A stretch of 64,000 bases of DNA from positions 18,050,758 to 18,114,757 of the forward strand of contig NC_081545.1 in NCBI RefSeq assembly GCF_901000735.1, read 5' to 3'. Shown here one piece after another: positions 21,224 to 32,680 of the stretch (positions are counted from its first letter, which is position 1; each line of letters opens with the position of its first letter). A program made the position numbers and the translations under genes. Source of the stretch: Corylus avellana (taxonomy: Eukaryota > Streptophyta > Magnoliopsida > Fagales > Betulaceae). Under the pieces are notes generated by a model that saw nothing but the letters and a program-made list of their open reading frames with translations, did not search any database and was not told where the DNA came from.

Positions 21224-21816
21224 TTTTAAATGTTACTCGCAAGTGCACGAGTCGTTTGAAATATAGTTTTCGCAAGTGTGAGGTTGAATCCATAAGGAAT
21301 TGTGTTTTTGAAGACTAAATACATCTAAATTAATTAAATCCTAATCTCGTTTCAAAAGATTTTTGATTTTGAATAAAAGAAAACATAAACAACAAAAAAT
21401 AAATAAATAATCCACTAAAAATGTACTAATGTTGTGGAATCCACACTCACTAAATCATAACAACACATTCCATGTTCATTAATATTATCTGAAATTCTCA
21501 CAAATGAAATGCTATGTATGCCTTACTATGCTTCATAAATTAATTAAATCATCTAATGTATCTATCCATTACACAAATCACAAAAGATATCCGAATTAAA
21601 TCAAATCATCAATTGTATCCGTAAGACAAATCACAAAAGATATCCAATTTTATGTTGATAAATAAAGATCCAAGCAAAACAATTGAATGAAATTCTCCTA
21701 AATCATCACATGTATCCGTAAATCACAATAGATATCCAAGAGTAATCTCAATGATTGAATTAAAGTAAAACAATTGAGACCTTAAAAACCCATAAAATCA
21801 TAATAATATTGATTTA
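21224..21816 (-). mobile_element. Family-B LTR, antisense, left piece
   Basis: Starts TGTTGTGAGTTTTAAATG, the same end as the antisense LTR at 32681 (TGTTGTGAGCTTAAATG). It contains the diagnostic CTCGCAAGTGCACGAGTCG and repeated TATCCxxATxAAATC blocks. It breaks off at a plus-strand LTR copy. Confidence 0.65.
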
Positions 21817-23091
21817 TGGTATGTGCCAAATATTACATATTTGGACCCTTTAATTTACTTTTATTATTCCTTTAGCTGTGTTATTATTTGATATTCTGGG
21901 TTAGTTTTGTGTCCTTAGTGTTTTGTAGGTTGTTATGGAAAAACTGCAGGATTTATATGAAAATTGCACACTTTGGAGAAGCAGCCAACAGACCTGCGAT
22001 CGAGCGAAGGATGCCACGATCGAGTGCACTGCGATCGAGCCCCACGCATATGTGCACAATCCAAAGCTTATCACGCGCGCATGTGTGCACCGCATAGGAG
22101 AATTGATGCTCGAGTGCGCTCGAGCGCACCTGTCCGATCTGGTAGCAGTTTTATCTGAATTCAACTTGTAAAACCCTAGTTTTAGGTCTATAAATAGATA
22201 ATTATCAGATTAGTTTAGGAAGGCTGCAAATTTTGAGATTTCAGAGGAGAAAGAAGAGAGTTTTAGGGTTTCCTAGCTTTTGGATCTCAACTTTGTGATT
22301 CTATATTTGTAAATACTCAATTTTGAATTATAAATTCAATTAATCTTGTTTTGTCTTTCAATAACATGAGAGGCTAAACCTTCAATTAAGGTTGAAGATG
22401 AAGCCTCACTTATGATTAGCACATCATTCCATGTATGTAATGTTTCCCAATTTAATGATTTAATTACCCTATTGTTTTACTTTAACTCAATTGGATTGAA
22501 TAATTCTTGGATATCTTTTGTGATTCAAGGATACACTTGATGATTTAAGATTATTCAATACAATTGATTGCTTGGTTTTCTTTATTAAAAATTAGATTTC
22601 CCTTGTGATTTATACTCTGGATACAATTGATATTTTGATAAAAATTGGATATTTTCTTATGATTTACGGATACAGTTAATGATTTAATTATTTATTGGAT
22701 TTCTTTTGTGATTTGGGTTATGTATGGATACATGGCATATTTTGATAAATTTTTTGATGTAATAGTAAAACAAATCTGAGATTTATATGTGAGAACTTTG
22801 AGAAACATTATAGATCATGGAATTATGTTGCTATGAATTTGTGAGTGCGGATTATGAAACCCTAGTGTTTCGTCATTAGATTACATTCAGATTAAATTGC
22901 TTATGCTTTTGATTTTTCATTCAAACAATAATCTTTTAAAATTTGGAACTAGGTTAGGGTTAAATTAATTTAGATTTAAAATTGCTTTCAAGAACACAAT
23001 TGCTTGTAAGATCGACCTTGCACTTGCAATCTACTAACTACAATCGATTCGTGCACTTGCGAGTTTATTTAAATTGATACAATAATTTACA
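21817..23091 (+). mobile_element. Family-B LTR, sense, probably solo, nested in an antisense copy
   Basis: It begins TGGTATGTGCCAAATATT, matching the start of the LTR at 29751 (TGATGAGTGTCAAATATT). It has the CG-rich near-palindrome cluster (22003-22135), a leader and a repeat array (22500-22750), and ends after GCACTTGCGAGTTTATTT. Antisense family-B sequence resumes after it. No gag or pol follows. I could not read a clean target duplication. Confidence 0.55.
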
Positions 23092-23430
23092 AAAGAGTGT
23101 TGTTGTTTTTTATCCGTGAGGCTTCATCTTCAACCTTAGTTGAGAATTTACCTCCACATGTTTATGATAAATAAAACCTAAACCTAAGGAAAACTAAAAC
23201 TAAAAGGGAGAAAAACTGTAGAAATTCGGACTTGGTCTCCCCACCTCCTTTTCTTGAGGCTTAGCCGTCATTTTATAGGGATTTTTAGGGTTTAAAACCT
23301 TTAAAACGCCACTGACGCCAGTCTGTCAGACGAGTGCGCTCGAGCGCATGGCCAATGCGCTTGATCGCACTTGGGCATAAAACTGCTCTCCTGTGGCGCA
23401 ACACTTGGGCGCTTGCGGCTTGCTTGTGGG
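23092..23430 (-). mobile_element. Family-B LTR, antisense, right piece
   Basis: GAGGCTTCATCTTCAACCTTAGTTGA matches the antisense copy at 33291-33317. It includes GTGCGCTCGAGCGCATGG at 23335-23352. It is cut at 23431 by a family-A element. Confidence 0.55.
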
Positions 23431-24853
23431 TGATAAGTGCTAAAATATACATATTTTAGCCCCTTAATTTATGTGTTAATATCTTAGTTTTGTTAGTTTG
23501 TGCTGTTTTACTTCCTTTTTGTGTTTTATGTCTTTTTATAGGTTTTTGAACAAAAAGAAGCATTTTTGGAAAATTTGGACCTTAAGGGTTTTTTTTTTTT
23601 TTTTTTTTTTAGGGGGGGGTGGGAATTATTCGGAGGTTGAGATCGAGTACATGAAGACTAGACTCAAGCACATGCAGGCATGCGCTCGAGTGCACATCTG
23701 CCTTGGCTCGAGTGCATCAGCACTCAAGCGCCAGAGAACAAGGAGCGAGTGCAGACGCGCTTGCATGCAAAAGAAGCTGGCTCGAGTGCTTCAGCACTCG
23801 AGGGCCCAGCACTAGAAGATCAATCACACAACTACGATCGTGCGCACCAGCATTACAATCGAGCGCCCTCATGCATTGGAGAACAGTGTGGCGGCTGACC
23901 TTATTTTGGAAAGACCCTTAGGTTAAAATTTACGATTTCTAGGGTTTCTAAAAGTTTCTAGGGTTCCCCTAATCCTTATAAATAAGCCTCTAAACCTAAA
24001 AGAAAATACAAAAGCTTTGGGACAAGAATTGGCGGCTCTTCAAGGAAGCATTTTTTGGGTTTATTCTTTTCCTTTTTATTTTCTTATGAAGATGATTAGC
24101 ATCAAAATTATGTGTAACTAAATACTTTAGTAGGGCTACATTGAAGCCCTAATCATGCCTCTGTAATATTTCAATATTGGTGCTTTGCTACAATCGTATT
24201 GCGATGCTTAACTTGATTATTTTCTGCTTTATTAAATTCCTCACATGAATGTGCTTGGCCAACATATGCATGTGGTATAGATTTGTTATTGAAGTAAATT
24301 TGGATGACCGAGTCTTGAGCTTAATAGAGTGACAAAAGAACCCCATCATAGGTTCTTGGATTAATCAACATGGAAAACTGGGAGTACATACCCATGCTAT
24401 AGGCTTCATGTGTTTGTCGATTTCCATAGATTTATGCTTTATTAAAGAACAACAGAACACTCTTGTAAATCCTTTGAGAAAGAAAAGAATTAGAGTTGAG
24501 ATCCATGCCTAATTCGTTGCTTAGGGAGATCAATAACTTAAGGAATATACATCCATGCCCTTAGGTTTACAAACATTATGTAATCTTGATATGATTAGAA
24601 CTTTGGCATATTGTTATATTATTTGAGTATGATTAGTGGTGAATATCAAAGCCCTACCCTTTTATCTCTATTAACTCAAAATCAATCTTTTACCTTGTTT
24701 TATTTAAGGAATTAATTTTAACCATAGTTTATAGCAATCCTTGTGAGAATGATCTTGTACTTGCACCCTATACTATTGTTTTGATCTTGTGCACTTGCGA
24801 GTAAAATGTAGCAAATATTCACCTATTAATTTAGGTGGGTATATGTCATAACA
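23431..24853 (+). mobile_element. Family-A LTR (5' LTR of an Athila/Tat-type element)
   Basis: 1,423 bp from TGATAAGTGC to CATAACA. Directly followed by a tRNA-Asp primer site. It contains a dense cluster of CTCGAGTGC/CGAGCGCC motifs at 23640-23880. No matching family-A LTR closes the element on the right; the next LTR (29751) is from family B. Confidence 0.75.
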
Positions 24854-24859
24854 AGTTTT

Positions 24860-24875
24860 TGGCGCCGTTGCCGGG
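24860..24875 (+). promoter_or_regulatory. Primer binding site, tRNA-Asp
   Basis: TGGCGCCGTTGCCGGG, six bases after the LTR end, is the complement of the 3' end of plant tRNA-Asp. This primer choice is typical of Athila/Tat elements. Confidence 0.85.
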
Positions 24876-25154
24876 AATTATGTTAAAGTTTGTTTAGAAA
24901 TTTTTTTTTCCGTTAGTTTTTTTATTTTAATTTTTAATTTTTGAATCTGTTATTTTTCTGTTTTTATTTTATTTTTTATTTTTATCTAAATCTGAATTTT
25001 TTCGGTTTTGTTTATGTTTTGCGTTTTGTTGTGCAAGCACTGCGATCGAGCGTACTTCTCTGATCGAGCGCAAGCACCGTGCAATCGAGTGCACTTGTCC
25101 AGACAGCAGCACTGAAGCTACTATAACTGCAAAAACTGATCTTCTTCTTATGTA

Positions 25155-26197
25155 GGGTCGTCGATATCAGGACTCAACCATCATTCCATACGATCAAAAA
25201 ATTGAGCGGACCATCCGACAAAGGCTTAGAGACAACCGGAACGCTGAAGGAGAATTCAAAGTTAAGGAAACAATGCAAGAACCTGGCGAGAATCTGCCGC
25301 CAGTGCGGAGACCTATGAAACATTCTTTCATTCTGCAAAACCTCAACCAGCCATCATGCATCACATACCAACCTGCAGCATAAAACAACTTCAATATGTC
25401 CCCTCAAATACTCAATACTTTGACTCACTACAAAGGCACACCTATTGAGGATCCACACTTTCACCTTAGGGAGTTATTTGACCTCTGCAAGACTCAGAAC
25501 ATCTAGGGTTTAACTCCAAAGGGAATCAGGTTAATCCTCTTCCCTTTTTCTTTAAAAGATAATGCTATGTTGTGGTTAAATTCTTTGCCAGCAGGTTCCA
25601 CTAATACTTGGGAAGAGTTGGCCACTAAATTCCTAAAGAAGTTTTTCCCAGCTCAGAAGACAAGGCAACTTAGAAGGGAGCTTCAAATATTTCAACAGAA
25701 AGAGGGAAATCTTTTCTTCGAAGCATGGGAACACTTAGTGAGCTGCTTCTCAAGTGTACACATCACAACCTATCTTAAGATGATCAAGTACAAGCTTTTT
25801 ACGAAGGGTTAAATGACACTAACAAAAGTATTGTTGATTTAGCTTGTGGAGGTGTGCTTATGGAAAAGAGTAGTGAGGAAGCCATAGAGCTCTTCGAGAC
25901 ATTAAGTGAGCACTCCCAACAAGGAAGCTGCACATGGAGAGAAAGCTAGATATTCTCGTAAAAGCCATGACTACTCAGAACATCTCTCTTATTCAGCAAG
26001 CTGCACAAACCCAAGTATGTGCCATATGTTCCCATTCTGACCACACCACTAAGACTTGTCCTATGTATTCATTTACAGATCAGGAGCAAGCGAACTATGT
26101 GGGACAAAATAATTATTCTCCCAAGAACAATCTATACTCCAATACCTATAATGCAGGGTGGCACAACCACCCCAATTTTTCATGGAGTAACAATTAG
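25155..26197 (+). pseudogene. Gag of the family-A Athila/Tat-like element, broken
   Basis: Reading across frames gives GRRYQDSTIIPYDQKIERTI at the start, LRELFDLCKTQNI, NAMLWLNSLPAGS, WEELATKFLKKFFPAQKT and LRRELQIFQQKEGN. A CCHC-like knuckle follows, CAICSHSDHTTKTC (about 26024-26065). Breaks include TAA at about 25381, TAG near 25504, a frameshift near 25735 and a stop at about 25810. Past the knuckle come YNAGWHNHPNFSW residues common in this clade. It is clearly inactive. Confidence 0.8.
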
Positions 26198-26404
26198 AAT
26201 GTTCTCAACCCTCAAAGGCAGCAAAGGAATTCCCAACAACGAAGTAACTACGAGGCTACACCAATTTTGGAGTCGAAAAAGAATGACCTTGAAAGTACTA
26301 TACTCCAATTTGTGGCTGAGCAACAACAAGCCAATGCATGGACCAGTCAATCTATTCAAAGACTGGAAGCACAAATGGGGTAAATGGCCAATTTGATTTC
26401 CAAC

Positions 26405-28358
26405 CTTCCACCCCCACGTACAGTGAAGGAGATATGTTCTTTTCTGGGCCATGCAGGTTTTTACAGGCGATTCATTTAGGCTTTTAGCAAGATCGACAGG
26501 CCCTTGTGCAAGTTATTGGTGAAAGATACCCCATTAGTATTTGATGAGGACTGGAAGAAAGCATTTGGGGATCTGAAGAGAATTTTGATGTCACAACCAT
26601 TATTCAGCCAACCAACTTGGGTGTACCTTTTGAGATCATGTGTGACGCGTCTGATTATGTAGTCGGAGCTGTTTTGGGGTAGCATGTTGATAAACTCCCC
26701 CATGTCATCTACTATGCGAGCAAGACCTTAAAAGATGCACAACTCAACAACTCTACTACTGAAAAGGAGTTGCTTGCAGTCGTTTTTGCATTGGACAAGT
26801 TCATATCCTACTTGTTAGGATCTAAAGTCATTATCTACATTGATCATGCAGCATTGAAATATCTTTTCTCCAAAAAAGATGTTAAATCTCATCTTATCTG
26901 GTGGATCTTGTTACTTCAGGAGTTTGACATAGAGATTCGGGATAAGAAGGGTTCCAAAAATGTGGTGGCGGATCATTTGTCTAGATTGATAGTGAATTTC
27001 ATTGAGGACGCTACACCCATTTCTAAGACCTTTCCTGATGAGCAATTGATGCACATTGCTCACGATCCTACACCATGGTTTGCTGATATAGTAAACTATC
27101 TTGTCACCGGCCAAATCTCTTTGCATTGGGGGTGACAAGATAAGTCCAAGTTTATGGCCATAGTGAAGTACTTTTTCTGAGACGATTCTTATCTTTTCAA
27201 GTATTGTCCCGATTAGATCATTAGGAGGTGTATACCTGAGCATGACCAATCAAATGTTATCTCATTTTGTCATCATCATGCCTGTGGAGGCCATTTTAGT
27301 GCACGGAAGACCGCTGCAAAGATCTTGCAATGTGGATTTTATTGGCCTACCCTGTTCAGAGATTCTCACACTTACTGTACCTCTTGTGAGCGTTGCCAGA
27401 ACCTATGGAGTATTTCGAGATGAAATATGATGCCTCTCAACTCCATTTTGATTGTTGAGAGTTTTTATGTTTGGGGCATTGACTTCATGGGACCTTTCCC
27501 AGACTCCTTTGGCTACCTTTATATCCTTGTTGTTGTGGACTATGTGTTCAAATGGGTGGCTGTTGCATGCAAGACTAATGACCACAGAGTTATGATCCAA
27601 TTTTTGAAGGACACTATCTTTGCTCATTTTGGTACTCCTCACGCAATCATAAGTGATGGAGGTAAGCATTTTTCCAACAGAATTTTTGAGTAGCTAATGA
27701 AGAAGTATTTCATCACGCATAAGGTTGCCACCCCATATTACCCATAGACGAGTGGACAAGTGGAGATTTTAAATCGAGAGATCAACAGAATTTTGGAAAA
27801 GACTATGAATCCTACAAGAAAAGATTGGTCTTTGCGATTGAATGATGCGCTGTGGGCTTACCGAACATCATTCAAGACCCCGGTTGGCATGTCTCCATAT
27901 CGTCTTGTGTACGACAAAGCATGTTACCTTCCGGTAGAGTTGGAGCATAGAGCATATTGGGTCATCAAGCAATTGAACTTCAATCTTATGAAGGCTAGCT
28001 CACAAAGGAAGCTCCAACTCAATGAATTAGAGGAGCTGATGAATGATGCATATGATTGTGCAAGGTTATACAAGATACGAATAAAGAAGGTTCACGACCA
28101 GAGCATTTTGAGATAATCTTTTGTACTTGGTTAGAAAGTCCTTCTTTACAATTCCCGTCTACATCTCTTCCCAGGCAAGCTCAAATCTCGATGGACAGGC
28201 CCATTTATTTTTTGGTCAGTTTTTTCTCATGGGAGATTGAGGATCCAAAGAATGGTAACACTTTCAAGGTAAATGGACAAAGGTTGAAACCATTCTTGGA
28301 ATTGAAGAGTCCAGAAATTGAGATGACACTGTTGGAGGATCCTAGTTATCCGGAGTGA
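26405..28358 (+). pseudogene. Pol remnant: end of RT, RNase H, integrase
   Basis: The frame enters pol at SFLGHAGFYRRF (about 26437), the end of the RT domain. Protease and the RT catalytic core are missing. RNase H follows (TEKELLAVVFALDKF, then VADHLSR near 26968), then an HHCC-type zinc region (CHHHACGGHF, CTSCERCQ, about 27268-27405). The integrase core comes next: DFMGPFPDS (27482), [16 protein letters not shown] and [16 protein letters not shown] (about 27850). The C-terminal part ends at 28358. At least four stops and several frameshifts are present. Each domain is recognisable, so this was a full element that lost its centre. Confidence 0.85.
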
Positions 28359-29750
28359 TTGTCATCAAGTGTGGAGAGTCTGGCTGAAGACTGTAAACTT
28401 AAAGCTTGTGGGAGGCAACCCCCATTCTTTTATTCCTTGTCATTTGATTTTGTTTGTTTGTTTTGTTTTTGTTTTTGTTGTGTTTTTCAGGACAAGTGTA
28501 TGTTATTCAAGTTTGAGGGAACGTTCTCTTAGGTGACGCCCGACATGTGCCACCCCTTTCGGTATTGTATTTTTGGCCACATTGGGGACAATGTGTCATC
28601 TTAGTTTGGGGGTGGGGAAGACATTTATGTCCATTTCTTGTTATTTTTGTGTTGTTGTTTGTGTGATTAAAAAAAAATAAATAAAAAAAAAAAAACAAAA
28701 TTTTTTTGTGTGTGCTATGTTGTTGATTGAACATGAGTTATACCTTAACTGTGGTTTGCATGTCATTGGTTTGTTTAACATCTTGAACATAGCATGTCAT
28801 GAAAAATCTAAGTGTTTTTACTTATTTGTTGGATTAGAGAGACTTCATATGTCTGAGTTGATCATCACAACCACGTTAGCATAGAGTGTGTGAGGTATGA
28901 GATCTGAATTGATTATAGTGTATCTTGAGATTTGTAGGATGAATTGTTGATGAAACAGTGGCTTGAAAATTAAAAAAAAAAAAAAAAAAAAATCAATTTG
29001 AGCTTCTCATTGAGTAACCGGACCTCTTGCCTTACTAAGAATTGAGTGTTTGCGTACAAATATGAGAAATTTAATTTGGTTGATTGTACGGCTAGTTTAG
29101 CTTCGTAGCCTTTTTGACTTAAGTAAGTAAGCCCTTAGGGATGTTTTTACATCTAGTGTCCTAAAACCATTTGGTTTGGGAGTCACTAGTCCAACACTCG
29201 TTACATAGGTCAATTAGAAAGCTTAAAGGAGCCAAGCATAGCACATCTTACACAAAAAATGCATATCTTGACTTAAGGCTTGGTTGTTTTCATCGTTGTT
29301 TTCATTTAAGTGAATTCCTATGAATTTTGAGGTACACCAAACTTTGGGAAAAATTGACGCCTCATGATTGTATGTTAGTCTCACTTTGCACTTATTGGAG
29401 CATGTGTTGTCTCAAATTTTCATCTATGAGTTGAATGATTGTTGGATGTCTTGATGATGTGATTGTGGTATTCACTGTGTTAAATCCGCTCATGATGTAA
29501 GAACCATGTGTTTGTGTAGAAGTTCATGTTTGTCAATAACATAGTGCTAAAAATGTTTGTGGGTATCATTGCTGTTAAACCCTCACAAGACTTCACCCGT
29601 CCTCTAGGGATGCCTAGGGATTTAAAAGGCTTGTGGCATATGCTAAATGCAATCGTCTCTCTCACGACAACGGATTTATGTTTCATATTTTGGTTTTATT
29701 TTTCATTTTGTTTTGTTAAAGGACTAGCAAAATGTAAGTTTGGGGGAATT
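28359..29750 (+). mobile_element. 3' non-coding part of the Athila/Tat-like element
   Basis: It contains CACATTGGGGACAATGTG (about 28578-28595) and AGTTTGGGGGTGGGGAA, typical of the region after pol in this clade. A-rich tracts lie at 28669-28694 and 28970-28990. The second purine tract, AAGTTTGGGGGAATT (29736-29750), lies directly before the LTR at 29751 and would be its polypurine tract. No envelope-like frame was found. Confidence 0.6.
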
Positions 29751-30907
29751 TGATGAGTGTCAAATATTGCATATTTGGGCCCATTAATTTGCATTTGCTA
29801 AACCTTTAGCTGTATTATTTTCTAATGTTTTTGTTTGTTGTTGGTATCTTAGCGTTTTGCAAGTTGCTAAGAGAAAACTACGGCTTTAAGGTGGAAATTG
29901 CAAGAAAATGGATACAAGTGAAATTCTAGAAGTAGGATCGGGCGCACAGTACCACACTTGAGCCTAGCAAGACCACGCTTGAGCGCACTACTGCATTCAC
30001 CCAAGCAAGCAACGCCCATGGGCTGCACTGCAGAAGCCCTAAAGAATTCCTGAATACGCTCGAGCGCACCTAGGTTGACCTGGCAGCAACGAAGCCCTAG
30101 TTTTTAGTTTAAATATCACATTTTCTTATGAAAACACACGTTGGGAGGCACTATTTAGAGCATATTTTTGACCTTTTGCTGTTCTTAAGCTCTTAGAACG
30201 TTTCTCTTTGTAAGTTTACACTTTAGGATATTTTTTATTGAATTTAGAATGTTGTTTTTAGTCACGAGAGGCTAAAACCTTCAACTAAGATTAAAGAAAA
30301 AGCCTCGCCATTGATAAACCGTTACATTCTCGTAGTTTTGTTCGTACAATTCTGATTTTAATATATTCGATGTTTCATTTCAATTCAGTTGTAAGATTAA
30401 ATGCTTTTAATTGATTGTTTGATCATTACCTTTGCAAAAAATTGGATATTCAATGTGTTTCATCCAACGGATACATCGAATCATTCGATTGAAATTGAAT
30501 ATCTATTGTGATTCGTTTATCAAATGGATACATTAGATGATTTGATTTCAATTGGGTATTCGTTGGTGATTTATCAATTATTTGGATTCATCGGATGTTT
30601 TAATATACATTTTTGGGCTTTATTGTTTGTCGATTGTATGAACAAAATACGGGAATGTAAGGTTTTGATTTGGTGCGGTAGATTATGAAAACCTTAGTCT
30701 TTTAATTCATTTGTTAAACTCATTTTTATTTAGTTTATATTTTTGCACGACAAAATTGCACAAAATTTGGAACTAGGTTAAAATAAGATTAGTCTAAATA
30801 GAAATTGATTTTCACGATGCAATTCCCTGTAGATTCAATCTCGCACTTGCACACACTATATTGCAAACGATTCGTGCGCTTACGAGTATCATTTTAAACT
30901 CACAACA
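29751..30907 (+). mobile_element. Family-B LTR, sense
   Basis: Starts TGATGAGTGTC and ends CTCACAACA. A CG-rich near-palindrome cluster is at 29935-30070 and GGATACATCGAATCATT-type repeats are at 30430-30600. It sits after a polypurine tract, as a 3' LTR should. But it differs throughout from the LTR at 23431, and what follows (30908 on) is an antisense Gag of family B. Confidence 0.7.
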
Positions 30908-32152
30908 AAGATGCAGGAGGTTGCGCTGGATGAGTTGAACGACCTTTAATTTGTTGGTGTGGAGGAAATCCGGGAGGGTATTGATTTTGGGCATGATGAG
31001 GGGCCCCTCCCTGAGTCATTGGTTGGTTCTGGTTCCATAAGAAATTAGGGTGTTTCCGCCACCCTGGATTGTAAGTCTCTGAATAAGGTCCACTTGCTTG
31101 CGTCCGGTAATCATTAAAAGTGTTCACTTATTCCATTGGGCACTCGGCAAAAGCCGGTAGAGATGGACAATTATGTGCTAAGTGCATATGACTAGCACAG
31201 ATGGAACATCTATCAACATTGAATGTGTTGGCAGCATTGATGAGCTGACCCACTGCAAGAGCGCCAACCTTCTTGGTGAGAGCATCTATCTTCATCCTCA
31301 AATCAGTATCTTCATTCACCTTATAGATGCCTCATTTCTTGGGAGCACGGGTAGATCTATCCCGACAACTTGAAAAATCCCACTGCTGCGAGTTGTCGGA
31401 CAACTTCTCCAAAGACTTGTAATCTTCATCTCCTGTCAAACTTAAGAATGCTCCCACATTCATAGACTCGATCATACTACGGTTTGATGGAGTCAATCCT
31501 TGGTAGAAAAGCTGAATGAGCCTCCATCTCTCATATCCATGTGGAGGGCGTTTTATCAACAACTCCTTGAATCTCTTCCAACTCTCAGAAAATTTCTCGT
31601 CCTCCTCCTGAGGGAAAGAACTAATTTCCTTTCTGCACTCATTGACTTTGGACATTGGGAAGATCTCATTGTAGAACTTGCTCAACAAGTGTTCTTGAGA
31701 TGTAATGGACCTGGGCATGTTTGAATCCAACCATGCCTTGGCTCTATCATGAAGAGAGAAAGCGAAAAGTCTAAGGTGGACGGACTCCTCTAAAAAGTTA
31801 TGGAACTTGAATGTGGCACAGATGTCCTTAAACTTTTTCACATGAGTGTGAGGGTTTTCCATCTATAAATCGTGTAATGACGGTAAGAGTTGGATAACAT
31901 GAGGTATAAGGCCAAAATGTGTGGCATTAGTTGAGGCAAAACTATACACGAAGGAGAGTTTGTCGTAATGGGTGTGAACAAATCCCTCAGAGATCTAGTG
32001 AGGTTTACATTCTCTGGTATATTCTCAAGTTGGTCTCCCATCTCAACACTAGTCTCTAACTCAGCAGGTGTTCTACGATTTCTCCTAAAAGTTCTTTCAA
32101 GTTTAGGATCTAAAGGTATCACTACTAAGTTCAATGATCTTCGACCAAGCAT
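30908..32152 (-). pseudogene. Gag of a family-B Athila/Tat-like element, antisense, broken
   Basis: ATG 32152 begins MLGRRSLNLVVIPLD; the frame shifts near 31850. It then runs through HVKKFKDICATFKFHN, AKAWLDSNMPRSIT and FYQGLTPSNRSMIES to LEKLSDNSQQW (about 31400). A stop at 31332 follows, then a knuckle-like CSICASHMHLAHNC (about 31160-31200), another stop at 31128, and a tail with YNPGWRKHPNFLW. It ends at 30908, where a plus-strand LTR abuts. Protease and pol are absent. Same general Gag type as at 922 and 25155. Confidence 0.8.
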
Positions 32153-32657
32153 ACACCAAACAAAAAGAATGCTAAAATAAACTAACTAACAAAAACAATA
32201 TCCACAAAAATAAAAGAAACAAAACAGAAAACAAAATATTCACCAAATGGACCAAAAAGAAATTGCAATACTTTCTACTTAGCTGCTGCTGGTCTGTTGA
32301 TGCTACATTGGTGCGCTTGAGCGGTAATGGTGTGCACTCGAGTGTGCGTGTGCAGTGCGCTGGGGCGCAGGCGCGGAATGGGCGAGCATAGGTGTGGCTC
32401 ACTTGCTACCCTTGTGCTCGAATGCACTTGAGCATGCTGAAGTGAGCGTACTGTATCTGGTTCCTTCGGCAGAGCAAGCAACAGAAAACAAAAAACACAA
32501 AAAACGTCCTCTTTTTTTTTTTTTTTTATTAGATCAAACACATCAATGAATAAAAATAAAATAAAATTGTAAAAATAACATAAAACAAAAATCTACCTAA
32601 ACTGGTAGAAAAATAAATCAATTTAAATAAAAATCAATTTTCACAAACAAAACAATT

Positions 32658-32674
32658 CCCCGGCAACGGAGCCA
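32658..32674 (-). promoter_or_regulatory. Primer binding site, tRNA-Asp type with one mismatch
   Basis: The minus strand reads TGGCTCCGTTGCCGGGG, six bases from the LTR end. It differs from the expected TGGCGCCGTTGCCGGGG at one base. Confidence 0.75.
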
Positions 32675-32680
32675 AAAACT

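Noticed and set aside
21817..23091. Target duplication TTTAT around the sense family-B LTR
   Set aside because: TTTAT occurs near both joints, but using it would leave LTR ends that are not TG...CA. The joint is left unresolved.
23498..23921. Overlapping plus-strand frames in the family-A LTR (rich in A, R, S and H)
   Set aside because: They arise from the CG-rich palindrome cluster, which removes stops in several frames. No conserved protein is implied.
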